Shown here: in pieces, positions 1 to 7,682 of the stretch
Numbering within the stretch: position 1 is the stretch's first letter
How the letters are laid out: each line of letters starts with the position of its first letter
Source of the DNA: Streptomyces sp. H39-S7
GTDB taxonomy: Bacteria > Actinomycetota > Actinomycetes > Streptomycetales > Streptomycetaceae
Length of the DNA: 64,000 nucleotides
Assembly: GCF_027158205.1 (NCBI RefSeq)
Contig: NZ_JAPVLU010000046.1
Location: forward strand, 1 to 64,000
Direction of reading: 5' to 3'
Program-made: the position numbers and the translations under genes
Notes under the pieces: model-generated
What the model saw: only the letters and a program-made list of their open reading frames with translations
Told to the model about the DNA's origin: nothing
The model's database searches: none

Positions 1-1401
1 GTCCTGGGCCGAGATGGTGGCGGAGCCGGAGGCCAGACGGGCGGCGAGGCCGTGGAGGTGGGCGCCGACGGAGGCGGCGTCGCGGGGGGCGAGGCCGGCG
101 GCCAGCAGGGAGCCGGTGAGTCCGGACAGGACGTCGCCGCTGCCGGCGGTGGCGAGCCAGGACGTGCCGGTCGGGTTCACCCGGACCGGCACCGTCCGCT
201 CCGGGTCGGCCACCAGCGTCGTCGAGCCCTTGAGGAGCACCGTGGCACCGTACGACTCGGCCAGCTCCCGCACGGACGCCAGCCGGGCCGCCTCGACCTC
301 CTCCCGGGACCGCCCCAGCAGCGCCGCCGCCTCCCCCGCGTGCGGGGTGAGGACGGTGGCCGCGGAGCGCGCCCGGACCTGCTCGCGGGAGAGCAGGCGC
401 AGCCCGTCCGCGTCGACGAGGACCGGCACGTCGGACGCGAGGACGTCGTCGACCGACCGCCGCGCCTCCGAGCCGTCGCCGAGGCCCGGCCCGACCACCC
501 AGGCCTGGACCCGGCCGGCTTCGGACGGCGGGCCCGTCGTGACGAGCGTCTCGGGGAAGCGGGCCAGCACGGCCTCCGCGCCGTGCCCGACGTACCGCAC
601 GGCGCCGGCGCCGCCGCGCAGCGCGCCCGCCACCGCGAGGACGGCCGCGCCCGGGTAGCGGGCGGACCCGGCGACGACGCCGACGACCCCCCGCCGGTAC
701 TTGTCGCTCTCGGCGGCCGGCACCGGCAGCAGCGCGGCGACATCCGCGAACTGCAGCGCTTCGAGCGCCGGGACCGGCAGATCGGGGCCGAGGCCGATGT
801 CGATCAGGCGCTGAGCCCCGGCGTGGCCGGCCGCCGGGTCGATGAGCAGGCCCGGCTTGTAGGTGCCGAAGGTGACGGTGACGTCGGCGTGCACGACCGG
901 TCCCTCCACCTCGCCGGTGTCGGCGTCGACACCGCTCGGCAGGTCCACGGCGACGACGGTGGCGCGCGATGCGCGCGCGGCCCGTGCGAGCGGCACGGCC
1001 GCCGGCCGCAGCCCGCCCTTCCCGCCGATCCCGACGATGCCGTCCAGGACGAGGTCGGCGCGGTCGATGAGGGGAAGCGCCGCGTCGGCGGCCACCGTGC
1101 GGCCGCCGGCCGCCCGCAGGTCCGCGAGCCCGCCGCCGTGCGTCCGGTCCGGCGCGAGCAGCACGGCGGTGACGCCGGCGCCGCGCCGGGCGAGCCGGGC
1201 CCCCGCGTACAGGGCGTCGCCGCCGTTGTCGCCGCTGCCGACGAGCAGGACGACGCGGGCGCCGTAGACCCGCCCGAGCAGCCCGGCGCAGGCGGCCGCC
1301 AGCCCGGCGGCGGCCCGCTGCATGAGCGCCCCCTCCGGCAACCGCGCCATGAGCGCGCCCTCCGCCGCCCGAACGGTCTCGGCCGTGTGTGCGTGCCGCA
1401 T
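1..1401 (-). CDS. nnr: Bifunctional NAD(P)H-hydrate epimerase / ADP-dependent dehydratase, C-terminus cut by window edge
   Basis: Repairs hydrated NADH/NADPH in the cytoplasm: an epimerase domain interconverts the R and S hydrates and a dehydratase domain restores the coenzyme using ADP. The frame is open from an ATG at 1401 to base 1, so 467 residues are visible and the stop lies to the left. The YjeF-N epimerase domain covers about residues 1-215 with GSGDNGGDAL at 55-64. The ribokinase-like dehydratase domain follows, with a GPGLGD stretch, HAGE and the AGSGDVLSG anion-hole/active-site motif near the visible end. It lies downstream of glmS-acpS on the same strand with a 123-bp gap, a common Streptomyces order. 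The start follows the usual N-terminus of the family. Confidence 0.93.
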   Translation of the reverse strand, partial: MRHAHTAETVRAAEGALMARLPEGALMQRAAAGLAAACAGLLGRVYGARVVLLVGSGDNGGDALYAGARLARRGAGVTAVLLAPDRTHGGGLADLRAAGGRTVAADAALPLIDRADLVLDGIVGIGGKGGLRPAAVPLARAARASRATVVAVDLPSGVDADTGEVEGPVVHADVTVTFGTYKPGLLIDPAAGHAGAQRLIDIGLGPDLPVPALEALQFADVAALLPVPAAESDKYRRGVVGVVAGSARYPGAAVLAVAGALRGGAGAVRYVGHGAEAVLARFPETLVTTGPPSEAGRVQAWVVGPGLGDGSEARRSVDDVLASDVPVLVDADGLRLLSREQVRARSAATVLTPHAGEAAALLGRSREEVEAARLASVRELAESYGATVLLKGSTTLVADPERTVPVRVNPTGTSWLATAGSGDVLSGLTGSLLAAGLAPRDAASVGAHLHGLAARLASGSATISAQD

Positions 1402-1524
1402 AAGTCGCCCTCTCTCGCCGAACCACCGCTCCCGCGCGTCACGGGCGTACCCCAGGAGCCGTACCCGCGACAGCGCCGTTGATCACCGGCCGCGGCCCGG
1501 TACCCACACCCCTACCCCGCCGCC

Positions 1525-1893
1525 CTACCCCTCCGCGATCACCACCGCGGACGCGATCCCCGCGTCGTGGCTGAGCGAGACGTGCCACCCCCGCACCCCC
1601 AGTTCCGCGGCCCGGCGGGCCACGGAGCCGGTGACGGTGAGCCGCGGCCGGCCGGTGTCCTCGGTCGTCACCTCGGCGTCGAGCCAGACGAGCCCGGCCG
1701 GGGCGCCGAGCGCCTTGGCCAGCGCTTCCTTGGCGGCGAAGCGCGCGGCCAGCGACGCCGTGCCGCGGGGTTCGCCGCCCGGCAGCAGCCGTTCGTTCGC
1801 GGTGAAGAGCCGGTCGGCGAGACCCGGCGTGCGCTCCAGGGACGCGGCGAAGCGCGCGATCTCGGCGACGTCGATGCCGATTCCGATGATCAT
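1525..1893 (-). CDS. acpS: Holo-[acyl-carrier-protein] synthase
   Basis: Transfers 4'-phosphopantetheine from CoA to the serine of apo-ACP, which activates fatty-acid synthesis. The 122-residue length is typical of AcpS. The N-terminus MIIGIGIDVAEIAR carries the Mg-binding Asp, and FAAKEALAKALG carries the conserved Glu; WHVSLSHD is the third family motif. The ATG at 1893 overlaps the glmS TGA stop as ATGA, so translation is probably coupled to glmS. A longer in-frame start at 1965 would lie inside glmS and is not needed. Confidence 0.95.
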   Translation of the reverse strand: MIIGIGIDVAEIARFAASLERTPGLADRLFTANERLLPGGEPRGTASLAARFAAKEALAKALGAPAGLVWLDAEVTTEDTGRPRLTVTGSVARRAAELGVRGWHVSLSHDAGIASAVVIAEG

Positions 1894-3737
1894 TCGACGG
1901 TCACCGACTTCGCGAGGTTCCGCGGCTGGTCGACCTCGTTGCCCCGGGCGGTGGCCAGTTCGCACGCGAAGACCTGCAGCGGCACGGTGGCCACCAGCGG
2001 CTGGAGCAGCACCGGCGTGCGCGGGATGCGGATGATGTGGTCGGCGTACGGGACGACCGCCTCGTCGCCCTCCTCGGCGATGACGATGGTGCGGGCGCCG
2101 CGGGCCCGGATCTCCTGGATGTTGGAGACGATCTTGTCGTGCAGCACCGACCGGCCGCGGGGCGACGGCACCACCACGACCACCGGCAGGTCCTTCTCGA
2201 TCAGCGCGATCGGCCCGTGCTTGAGCTCGCCCGCCGCGAACCCCTCGGCGTGCATGTAGGCCAGCTCCTTGAGCTTCAGGGCGCCCTCCAGGGCGACCGG
2301 GTAGCCGACGTGCCGGCCCAGGAACAGCACGGTGTTCTTGTCCTTCAGCGAGCGCGCGAGCTCCCGCACCGGCTCCATGGTCTCCAGGACCTGCCCGACC
2401 TGGGTGGAGATCTCCGACAGCTCGCGGATCACCCCGGTGATCTCGTCACCCCACTTGGTGCCGCGCACCTGCCCCAGGTACAGCGCGACGAGGTAGCAGG
2501 CGACGACCTGCGTCAGGAACGCCTTCGTCGAGGCCACGGCGACCTCGGGCCCGGCGTGCGTGTACAGCACGGCGTCGGACTCGCGCGGGATCGTGGAGCC
2601 GTTGGTGTTGCAGATGGCGAGCACCTTCGCCCCCTGCTCGCGGGCGTGCCGCAGCGCCATCAGGGTGTCCATCGTCTCGCCCGACTGGCTGATCGCGACG
2701 ACGAGCGTGCGCTGGTCCAGGATCGGGTCCCGGTACCGGAACTCGCTCGCCAGCTCCACCTCGCACGGCATCCGCGTCCAGTGCTCGATGGCGTACTTGG
2801 CGATCATCCCGGCGTGGAACGCCGTCCCGCACGCGACGATCACCACCTTGTCGACCTCGCGCAGCGTCCGGTCGGGAATCCGCAGCTCGTCGAGTGTCAG
2901 CCGGCCGTCCGTGCCGATCCTCCCCAGCAGCGTGTCGGCGACCGCCTTCGGCTGCTCGGCGATCTCCTTGAGCATGAAGTAGTCGTAGCCGCCCTTCTCG
3001 GCGGCGGAGACGTCCCAGTCGACGTGGTACGGCCGCACCTCGGCCGGCTTGCCCTCGAAGTCGGTGACGGTCACGCTCTCCCGGCGCAGCTCGACGACCT
3101 GGTCCTGGCCCAGTTCGATCGCCTCACGGGTGTACTCGATGAACGCGGCGACGTCCGACGCCAGGAAGTTCTCGCCCTCCCCGACGCCCACCACCAGCGG
3201 CGAGTTGCGCCGCGCCCCGACCACCACGTCCGGCTCGTCCGCGTGCACGGCGACGAGCGTGAACGCCCCGTCCAGCTGCCGGCACACCTGCCGCATCGCC
3301 TCCGCCAGGTCCGCCGACGAGGAGAAGTACTCGGCGAGCAGGTGCGCCACGACCTCGGTGTCGGTCTCGGACTCCAGCGTGTGGCCGCGCTCGGCCAGCT
3401 CCGAACGCAGCGCGGCGAAGTTCTCGATGATGCCGTTGTGCACCACCGCGACCCGCCCCGCGTTGTCCAGGTGCGGGTGCGCGTTCACATCCGTCGGGCC
3501 GCCGTGGGTCGCCCACCGCGTGTGCCCGATCCCGGTTCCGCCGGCCGGCAGCGGCTGCTCCGCGAGCAGCGCCTCCAGGTTGGCGAGCTTGCCGGCCTTC
3601 TTGGCGGCGGCCAGACCACCGTCGGCCAGCACGGCGGTACCCGCCGAGTCGTAGCCCCGGTACTCCAGCCGCCGCAGCCCGGCGACGACGACATCGAGAG
3701 CGGACCGGCCGCCCACATACCCCACGATTCCGCACAT
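1890..3737 (-). CDS. glmS: Glutamine--fructose-6-phosphate aminotransferase (isomerizing)
   Basis: Makes glucosamine-6-phosphate from fructose-6-phosphate and glutamine, the first step towards UDP-GlcNAc for peptidoglycan. The 615-residue protein starts MCGIVGYVG, which places the catalytic Cys2 nucleophile of the N-terminal amidotransferase domain (to about residue 225). Two SIS sugar isomerase domains follow; SQSGETMDT and STKAFLTQ belong to the first, and the protein ends with the usual DQPRNLAKSVTVE tail. No glmS ribozyme is expected or seen in this lineage. It is divergent from coaA across about 108 bp, and its stop overlaps acpS. glmM, the next enzyme of the pathway, lies 1.2 kb away on the same strand. 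Confidence 0.97.
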   Translation of the reverse strand: MCGIVGYVGGRSALDVVVAGLRRLEYRGYDSAGTAVLADGGLAAAKKAGKLANLEALLAEQPLPAGGTGIGHTRWATHGGPTDVNAHPHLDNAGRVAVVHNGIIENFAALRSELAERGHTLESETDTEVVAHLLAEYFSSSADLAEAMRQVCRQLDGAFTLVAVHADEPDVVVGARRNSPLVVGVGEGENFLASDVAAFIEYTREAIELGQDQVVELRRESVTVTDFEGKPAEVRPYHVDWDVSAAEKGGYDYFMLKEIAEQPKAVADTLLGRIGTDGRLTLDELRIPDRTLREVDKVVIVACGTAFHAGMIAKYAIEHWTRMPCEVELASEFRYRDPILDQRTLVVAISQSGETMDTLMALRHAREQGAKVLAICNTNGSTIPRESDAVLYTHAGPEVAVASTKAFLTQVVACYLVALYLGQVRGTKWGDEITGVIRELSEISTQVGQVLETMEPVRELARSLKDKNTVLFLGRHVGYPVALEGALKLKELAYMHAEGFAAGELKHGPIALIEKDLPVVVVVPSPRGRSVLHDKIVSNIQEIRARGARTIVIAEEGDEAVVPYADHIIRIPRTPVLLQPLVATVPLQVFACELATARGNEVDQPRNLAKSVTVE

Positions 3738-3845
3738 GCCGCTCACCCTATGGCCGTAGCGCCCCGCCGTCCCAGAGGCACCTCCGACGGCCCGCCGGAC
3801 GGGCCCGTGCCCCCCGAGGTGAGCCGGGCGCGGAGCGGCAGCACA

Positions 3846-4841
3846 ATGGGGCGTGTGCCGACCACCGATCAGCAGCAGCGCCGACGCGCCGAGATCAGCC
3901 CGTACGTGGACCTCAGCCGCGCGGAGTGGAGCGCGCTGCGGGAGCGGACGCCCCTGCCGCTGACCGCCGACGAGGTGGAGCGGCTGCGGGGCCTGGGCGA
4001 CGTCATCGACCTCGACGAGGTCGTCGACGTCTATCTGCCGCTGTCCCGGCTGCTCAACCTGTACGTGGCCGCCCACAGCGGTCTGCGGGGCGCCCTGAAC
4101 ACCTTCCTCGGCGACGCGGGCGGCGGGCACGGCGAGCAGCCGGGCACCCCGTTCGTCATCGGGGTGGCGGGGAGCGTCGCGGTCGGAAAGTCGACCACCG
4201 CCCGCATCCTGCGGGCGCTGCTGGCCCGCTGGCCCGAGCACCCGCGGGTCGAGCTGGTGACCACCGACGGCTTCCTGCTGCCCAACGCGGAACTGCACCG
4301 CCGCGACCTGATGTCGCGCAAGGGCTTCCCCGAGTCCTACGACCGGCGCGCGCTGACCCGCTTCGTCGCCGACGTGAAGGCGGGCAAGGACGAGGTGACC
4401 GCTCCCGTCTACTCGCACCTGATCTACGACATCGTCCCCGGTGAGCGCCTGACGGTGCGGCGGCCCGACATCCTCATCGTCGAGGGCCTGAACGTGCTGC
4501 AGCCGGCGCTGCCCGGCAAGGACGGCCGCACCCGCGTCGGTCTCGCCGACTTCTTCGACTTCAGCGTGTACGTCGACGCCCGCACCGAGGACATCGAGCA
4601 GTGGTACCTCGGCCGGTTCCGCAAGCTCCGGGAGACGGCCTTCCAGAACCCGTTCTCGTACTTCCGCAAGTACACGCAGGTCTCGGAGGCGGAGGCGCTG
4701 GAATACGCCCAGCTGATGTGGCGGACCGTCAACCGGCCCAACCTGCAGCAGAACGTGCTGCCGACGCGCAGCCGCGCCACGCTCGTGCTCCGCAAGGGCC
4801 CGCAGCACAAGGTCCAGCGGCTGTCGCTGCGCAAGCTCTGA
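3846..4841 (+). CDS. coaA: Type I pantothenate kinase
   Basis: Phosphorylates pantothenate, the committed step of CoA synthesis. 331 residues from ATG 3846; an in-frame GTG at 3855 is an alternative start. The P-loop is GVAGSVAVGKST, followed by TTDGFLLPN and the SRKGFPESYD motif. YSHLIYDIVP and FDFSVYVDA are further type I (PanK/phosphoribulokinase-like fold) signatures, and the C-terminus has the conserved NLQQNVLPTRSRATLVLRKG segment. It stands alone on the plus strand between glmS and glmM and converges on glmM, with a shared terminator. The upstream open frame continues far into antisense glmS and is not coding there. Confidence 0.95.
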   Translation: MGRVPTTDQQQRRRAEISPYVDLSRAEWSALRERTPLPLTADEVERLRGLGDVIDLDEVVDVYLPLSRLLNLYVAAHSGLRGALNTFLGDAGGGHGEQPGTPFVIGVAGSVAVGKSTTARILRALLARWPEHPRVELVTTDGFLLPNAELHRRDLMSRKGFPESYDRRALTRFVADVKAGKDEVTAPVYSHLIYDIVPGERLTVRRPDILIVEGLNVLQPALPGKDGRTRVGLADFFDFSVYVDARTEDIEQWYLGRFRKLRETAFQNPFSYFRKYTQVSEAEALEYAQLMWRTVNRPNLQQNVLPTRSRATLVLRKGPQHKVQRLSLRKL

Positions 4842-4856
4842 ACCGGCCCCGACGCA

Positions 4857-4892
4857 AGGGAGCGCGCCACCCGGACGGGCGGCGCGCTCCTT
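4857..4892. terminator. Bidirectional terminator between coaA and glmM
   Basis: The arms GGAGCGCGCC (4859-4868) and GGCGCGCTCC (4881-4890) pair perfectly. A further ACCC/GGG pairing closes most of the loop, and a short A/T flank lies on each side. It sits between the convergent coaA and glmM stops. Confidence 0.75.
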
Positions 4893-4905
4893 CACGTACG
4901 GGGTA

Positions 4906-6264
4906 CTAGCCCAGGACGGACTTCACGACGTCGGCCAGCCGGCCCGCGACCGAGCGGGCGTGGTCGATGTCGGCGGCCTCGACCATGACGCGGACCAGCG
5001 GCTCGGTGCCGGAGGAGCGCAGCAGCACCCGTCCGGTGGTGCCCAGTTCGCGCTCGGCCTCGGCAACGGCGGCCGCCAGCTCGGGGGCGGTGTCGACCCG
5101 GCTCTTGTCGACGTCCGGCACGTTCACCAGCACCTGCGGGAGCCGCTGCATGACGCCGGCCAGGTCGGCCAGCGTGCGGCCGGTGGAGGCGACGCGGGCG
5201 GCCAGCAGGAGGCCGGTCAGCGTGCCGTCGCCGGTCGTGGCGTGGTCCAGCACGATGACGTGGCCGGACTGCTCGCCGCCCAGCGCGTAGCCGTGCTCCT
5301 TCATCGACTCCAGCACATAGCGGTCGCCGACCGCCGTCTCCACGAGGTTGATGCCCTCGCGCTCCATCGCCAGCTTGAAGCCGAGGTTGGACATCACGGT
5401 GCCGACCACGGTGTTCTCCCGCAGCCCGCCCCGCTCGCGCAGGTCCAGGGCGAGCACGGCCAGGATCTGGTCGCCGTCGACCTCGTTGCCGTCGCCGTCG
5501 ATGGCCAGGCAGCGGTCCGCGTCACCGTCATGGGCGATGCCGAAGTCCGCGCCGTGCTCGACCACGGCGGCCTTGAGCAGTTCGAGGTGCGTGGAGCCGC
5601 AGCCGTCGTTGATGTTGAGGCCGTCGGGCTGGGCACCGATCGTGACGATCTCGGCTCCGGCCCGGGAGAACGCCTCGGGTGACACCCAGGCGGCGGCGCC
5701 GTGCGCCTCGTCCAGGACGATCTTCAGTCCGTCGAGGCGGTTCGGGAGCACGCCGATGAGGTGCGCGACGTACTGGTCGAAGCCCTCGGTGTAGTCCTTC
5801 ACCCGGCCGACGCCTGAACCGGTCGGCCGGTCCCAGGGCTCGCCCGCGCGGTGCTCCTCGTAGATCCGCTCGATGCGGTCCTCGAGGTCGTCGTCGAGCT
5901 TGTGGCCGCCGCGGGCCAGGAACTTGACACCGTTGTCCGGCATCGCGTTGTGGCTGGCGGAGAGCATCACGCCGAGGTCGGCACCCAGCGCGCCGGTGAG
6001 ATACGCCACCGCGGGGGTGGGCAGCACACCGACCCGCAGGACGTCCACACCGGCACTCGCGAGGCCCGCCACGATGGCGGCCTCCAGGAACTCCCCCGAA
6101 GCACGTGGATCGCGCCCGACCACGGCCACCGGCCGGTGACCCCGGAACGAGCCTGCCTCAGCGAGCACATGAGCCGCCGCGACGGACAGGCCGAGCGCGA
6201 GCTCGGCGGTCAGGTCCGCGTTGGCGACGCCGCGCACGCCGTCCGTGCCGAAGAGTCGTCCCAC
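4906..6264 (-). CDS. glmM: Phosphoglucosamine mutase
   Basis: Interconverts glucosamine-6-phosphate and glucosamine-1-phosphate for UDP-GlcNAc synthesis. 452 residues from GTG 6264, chosen because GGAGGAATAACA gives an ideal Shine-Dalgarno and the protein then starts with the family sequence MGRLFGTDGVRG. The active-site serine is in LSASHNAM (Ser104). The Mg-binding DGDADR loop and the C-terminal phosphate-binding RSSGTEPLVRVM motif are present. It lies downstream of rpsI behind a strong hairpin, and acts in the same pathway as glmS. Confidence 0.97.
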   Translation of the reverse strand: MGRLFGTDGVRGVANADLTAELALGLSVAAAHVLAEAGSFRGHRPVAVVGRDPRASGEFLEAAIVAGLASAGVDVLRVGVLPTPAVAYLTGALGADLGVMLSASHNAMPDNGVKFLARGGHKLDDDLEDRIERIYEEHRAGEPWDRPTGSGVGRVKDYTEGFDQYVAHLIGVLPNRLDGLKIVLDEAHGAAAWVSPEAFSRAGAEIVTIGAQPDGLNINDGCGSTHLELLKAAVVEHGADFGIAHDGDADRCLAIDGDGNEVDGDQILAVLALDLRERGGLRENTVVGTVMSNLGFKLAMEREGINLVETAVGDRYVLESMKEHGYALGGEQSGHVIVLDHATTGDGTLTGLLLAARVASTGRTLADLAGVMQRLPQVLVNVPDVDKSRVDTAPELAAAVAEAERELGTTGRVLLRSSGTEPLVRVMVEAADIDHARSVAGRLADVVKSVLG

Positions 6265-6334
6265 TGTTATTCCTCCGAGTATGGGAACCATGGGCGTTAC
6301 CGACAGGTATACGCCCTGGGGGGTAAATAGCGAA

Positions 6335-6367
6335 CGCCCCGGAGGCACACAAAGTGCCTCCGGGGCG
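6335..6367 (-). terminator. Terminator after rpsI
   Basis: A perfect 14-bp stem (core arm GCCCCGGAGGCAC and its complement) with a 5-nt ACAAA loop, 16 nt past the rpsI stop. It separates the rplM-rpsI unit from glmM. Confidence 0.8.
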
Positions 6368-6382
6368 AACGCCAAGCCGTGA

Positions 6383-6931
6383 TTAGCGCTTGCTGAACTG
6401 CGGCGCCTTACGGGCCTTCTTCAGACCGGCCTTCTTGCGCTCGACCGCACGGTCGTCACGCGTCAGGAATCCGGCCTTCTTGAGGGCGGCACGGTTGTTG
6501 TCCGTGTCCGCCTCGTTCAGCGCACGGGCAACACCGAGGCGCAGCGCACCGGCCTGGCCGGAGATGCCGCCGCCACCGATACGCGCGATGACGTCGTAGC
6601 GGTTGTCCAGCTCAAGGAGCTTGAACGGCTCGTTGACTTCCTGCTGGTGCACCTTGTTCGGGAAGTAACCCTCGAGGGTGCGACCGTTGATCTTCCACTT
6701 GCCAGAGCCCGGCACGATGCGGACACGGGCGATGGACTGCTTGCGGCGGCCGGTGCCGGCTGCCGGCTGCGGGTCGCCGAAGCGGCCCGCGAGAGACTCG
6801 GAGGTGTACTCCTCCGGAGCCTCGGACTCCGAGGTGTACTCCGTAGGAGCCTCCTCGGACCCGAAGGCCTCGACGGTCTCGGTGGTGTCGTCAGCCTCGA
6901 CGACGGGGGCCTCGGTAGTGGTCTCAGCCAC
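6383..6931 (-). CDS. rpsI: 30S ribosomal protein S9 with acidic N-terminal extension
   Basis: Small-subunit head protein whose basic C-terminal tail reaches the P-site tRNA. The 182 residues are longer than the ~130 of most bacteria because of an acidic N-terminal extension of about 58 residues, in which EYTSES occurs twice. The conserved S9 core begins around GRRKQSIARVRIVPG, and the tail ends KKARKAPQFSKR. Such extensions are usual in Streptomyces S9. It is the second gene of the rplM-rpsI operon, about 40 bp after rplM. Confidence 0.97.
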   Translation of the reverse strand: MAETTTEAPVVEADDTTETVEAFGSEEAPTEYTSESEAPEEYTSESLAGRFGDPQPAAGTGRRKQSIARVRIVPGSGKWKINGRTLEGYFPNKVHQQEVNEPFKLLELDNRYDVIARIGGGGISGQAGALRLGVARALNEADTDNNRAALKKAGFLTRDDRAVERKKAGLKKARKAPQFSKR

Positions 6932-6973
6932 GATTCTCCTCAGATGCTTTCTGCTGGTAGCTGGTGGCCGGGA

Positions 6974-7417
6974 CTACTGCGAGACCTGGCTGATCACGAA
7001 CGGGACCGGCTGCTGCGCAGCGTGCGGGTGGTCGGTGCCCGCGTAGACCTTCAGCTTCGAGAGCATCTGACGGCCCAGGGTGTTCTTCGGGATCATGCCC
7101 TTGATGGCCTTCTCGACGGCCTTCTCGGGGTTCTTGTCGAGCAGCTCGTCGTAGCGGACGGAGCGCAGACCACCCGGGAAGCCAGAGTGGCGGTAAGCCA
7201 TCTTCTGGGACTTCTTGTTACCGGAAAGGTGAACCTTGTCGGCGTTGATGATGATGACGAAGTCACCGGTGTCAACGTGCGGGGCGTACACAGGCTTGTG
7301 CTTGCCCCGGAGAAGGTTCGCGGCCTGAGAGGCCAGACGGCCCAGGACAACGTCCTGCGCGTCGATGACGTGCCACTGGCGAGTTACATCGCCGGGCTTG
7401 GGGCTGAACGTACGCAC
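6974..7417 (-). CDS. rplM: 50S ribosomal protein L13
   Basis: An early-assembling large-subunit protein. 147 residues from GTG 7417, the usual Streptomyces length; the N-terminus then reads MRTFSPKPGDVTRQWHVIDA. The central HVDTGDFVIIINADK and KMAYRHSGFPGG segments are diagnostic. GAAGG lies about 8 nt upstream as Shine-Dalgarno. The frame stays open further upstream, but that region holds the promoter and leader. First gene of the rplM-rpsI operon. Confidence 0.97.
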   Translation of the reverse strand: MRTFSPKPGDVTRQWHVIDAQDVVLGRLASQAANLLRGKHKPVYAPHVDTGDFVIIINADKVHLSGNKKSQKMAYRHSGFPGGLRSVRYDELLDKNPEKAVEKAIKGMIPKNTLGRQMLSKLKVYAGTDHPHAAQQPVPFVISQVSQ

Positions 7418-7595
7418 GGTCGTAGCCTTCGCTTCTTCAGAGAGTGGAGTCCTGACAAGGCCACCCGGACGATCACGACAGTCTTGGCAGCACTCGGGGA
7501 CGCAACCCGGTACTGCCGCTGGTGTTCGGCCCGGCGGACCGGCGTAAGGGCCTCTCACGTGAGAACGAGCAAGCCAATACGCATAACGAACTCGC

Positions 7596-7625
7596 AGAAT
7601 ACCCGGCTTCGACCGTACGGGTCAA
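7596..7625 (-). promoter_or_regulatory. Promoter of rplM-rpsI
   Basis: -35 TTGACC (7625-7620), 18-bp spacer, -10 TATTCT (7601-7596): a close match to the housekeeping sigma consensus. It predicts a leader of about 170 nt before rplM. The leader (7418-7590) holds no gene that I can see. Confidence 0.7.
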
Positions 7626-7682
7626 AACGCGCCCCGATGCCCTGGTCAGGGCCCTTGCCGTCATCCCACCGTAACCCGGAGC

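Noticed and set aside
2037..3845. A plus-strand extension of about 600 codons in front of coaA
   Set aside because: It lies opposite glmS; the coaA family N-terminus and the start at 3846 explain the gene.
3738..3845. glmS ribozyme
   Set aside because: The 108-bp upstream region is far too short and shows no ribozyme core; regulation of this kind is mainly in Firmicutes.
3738..4895. An N-terminal extension of GlmS of nearly 390 codons across coaA
   Set aside because: GlmS needs Cys2 at the mature N-terminus, so the start must be at 3737.
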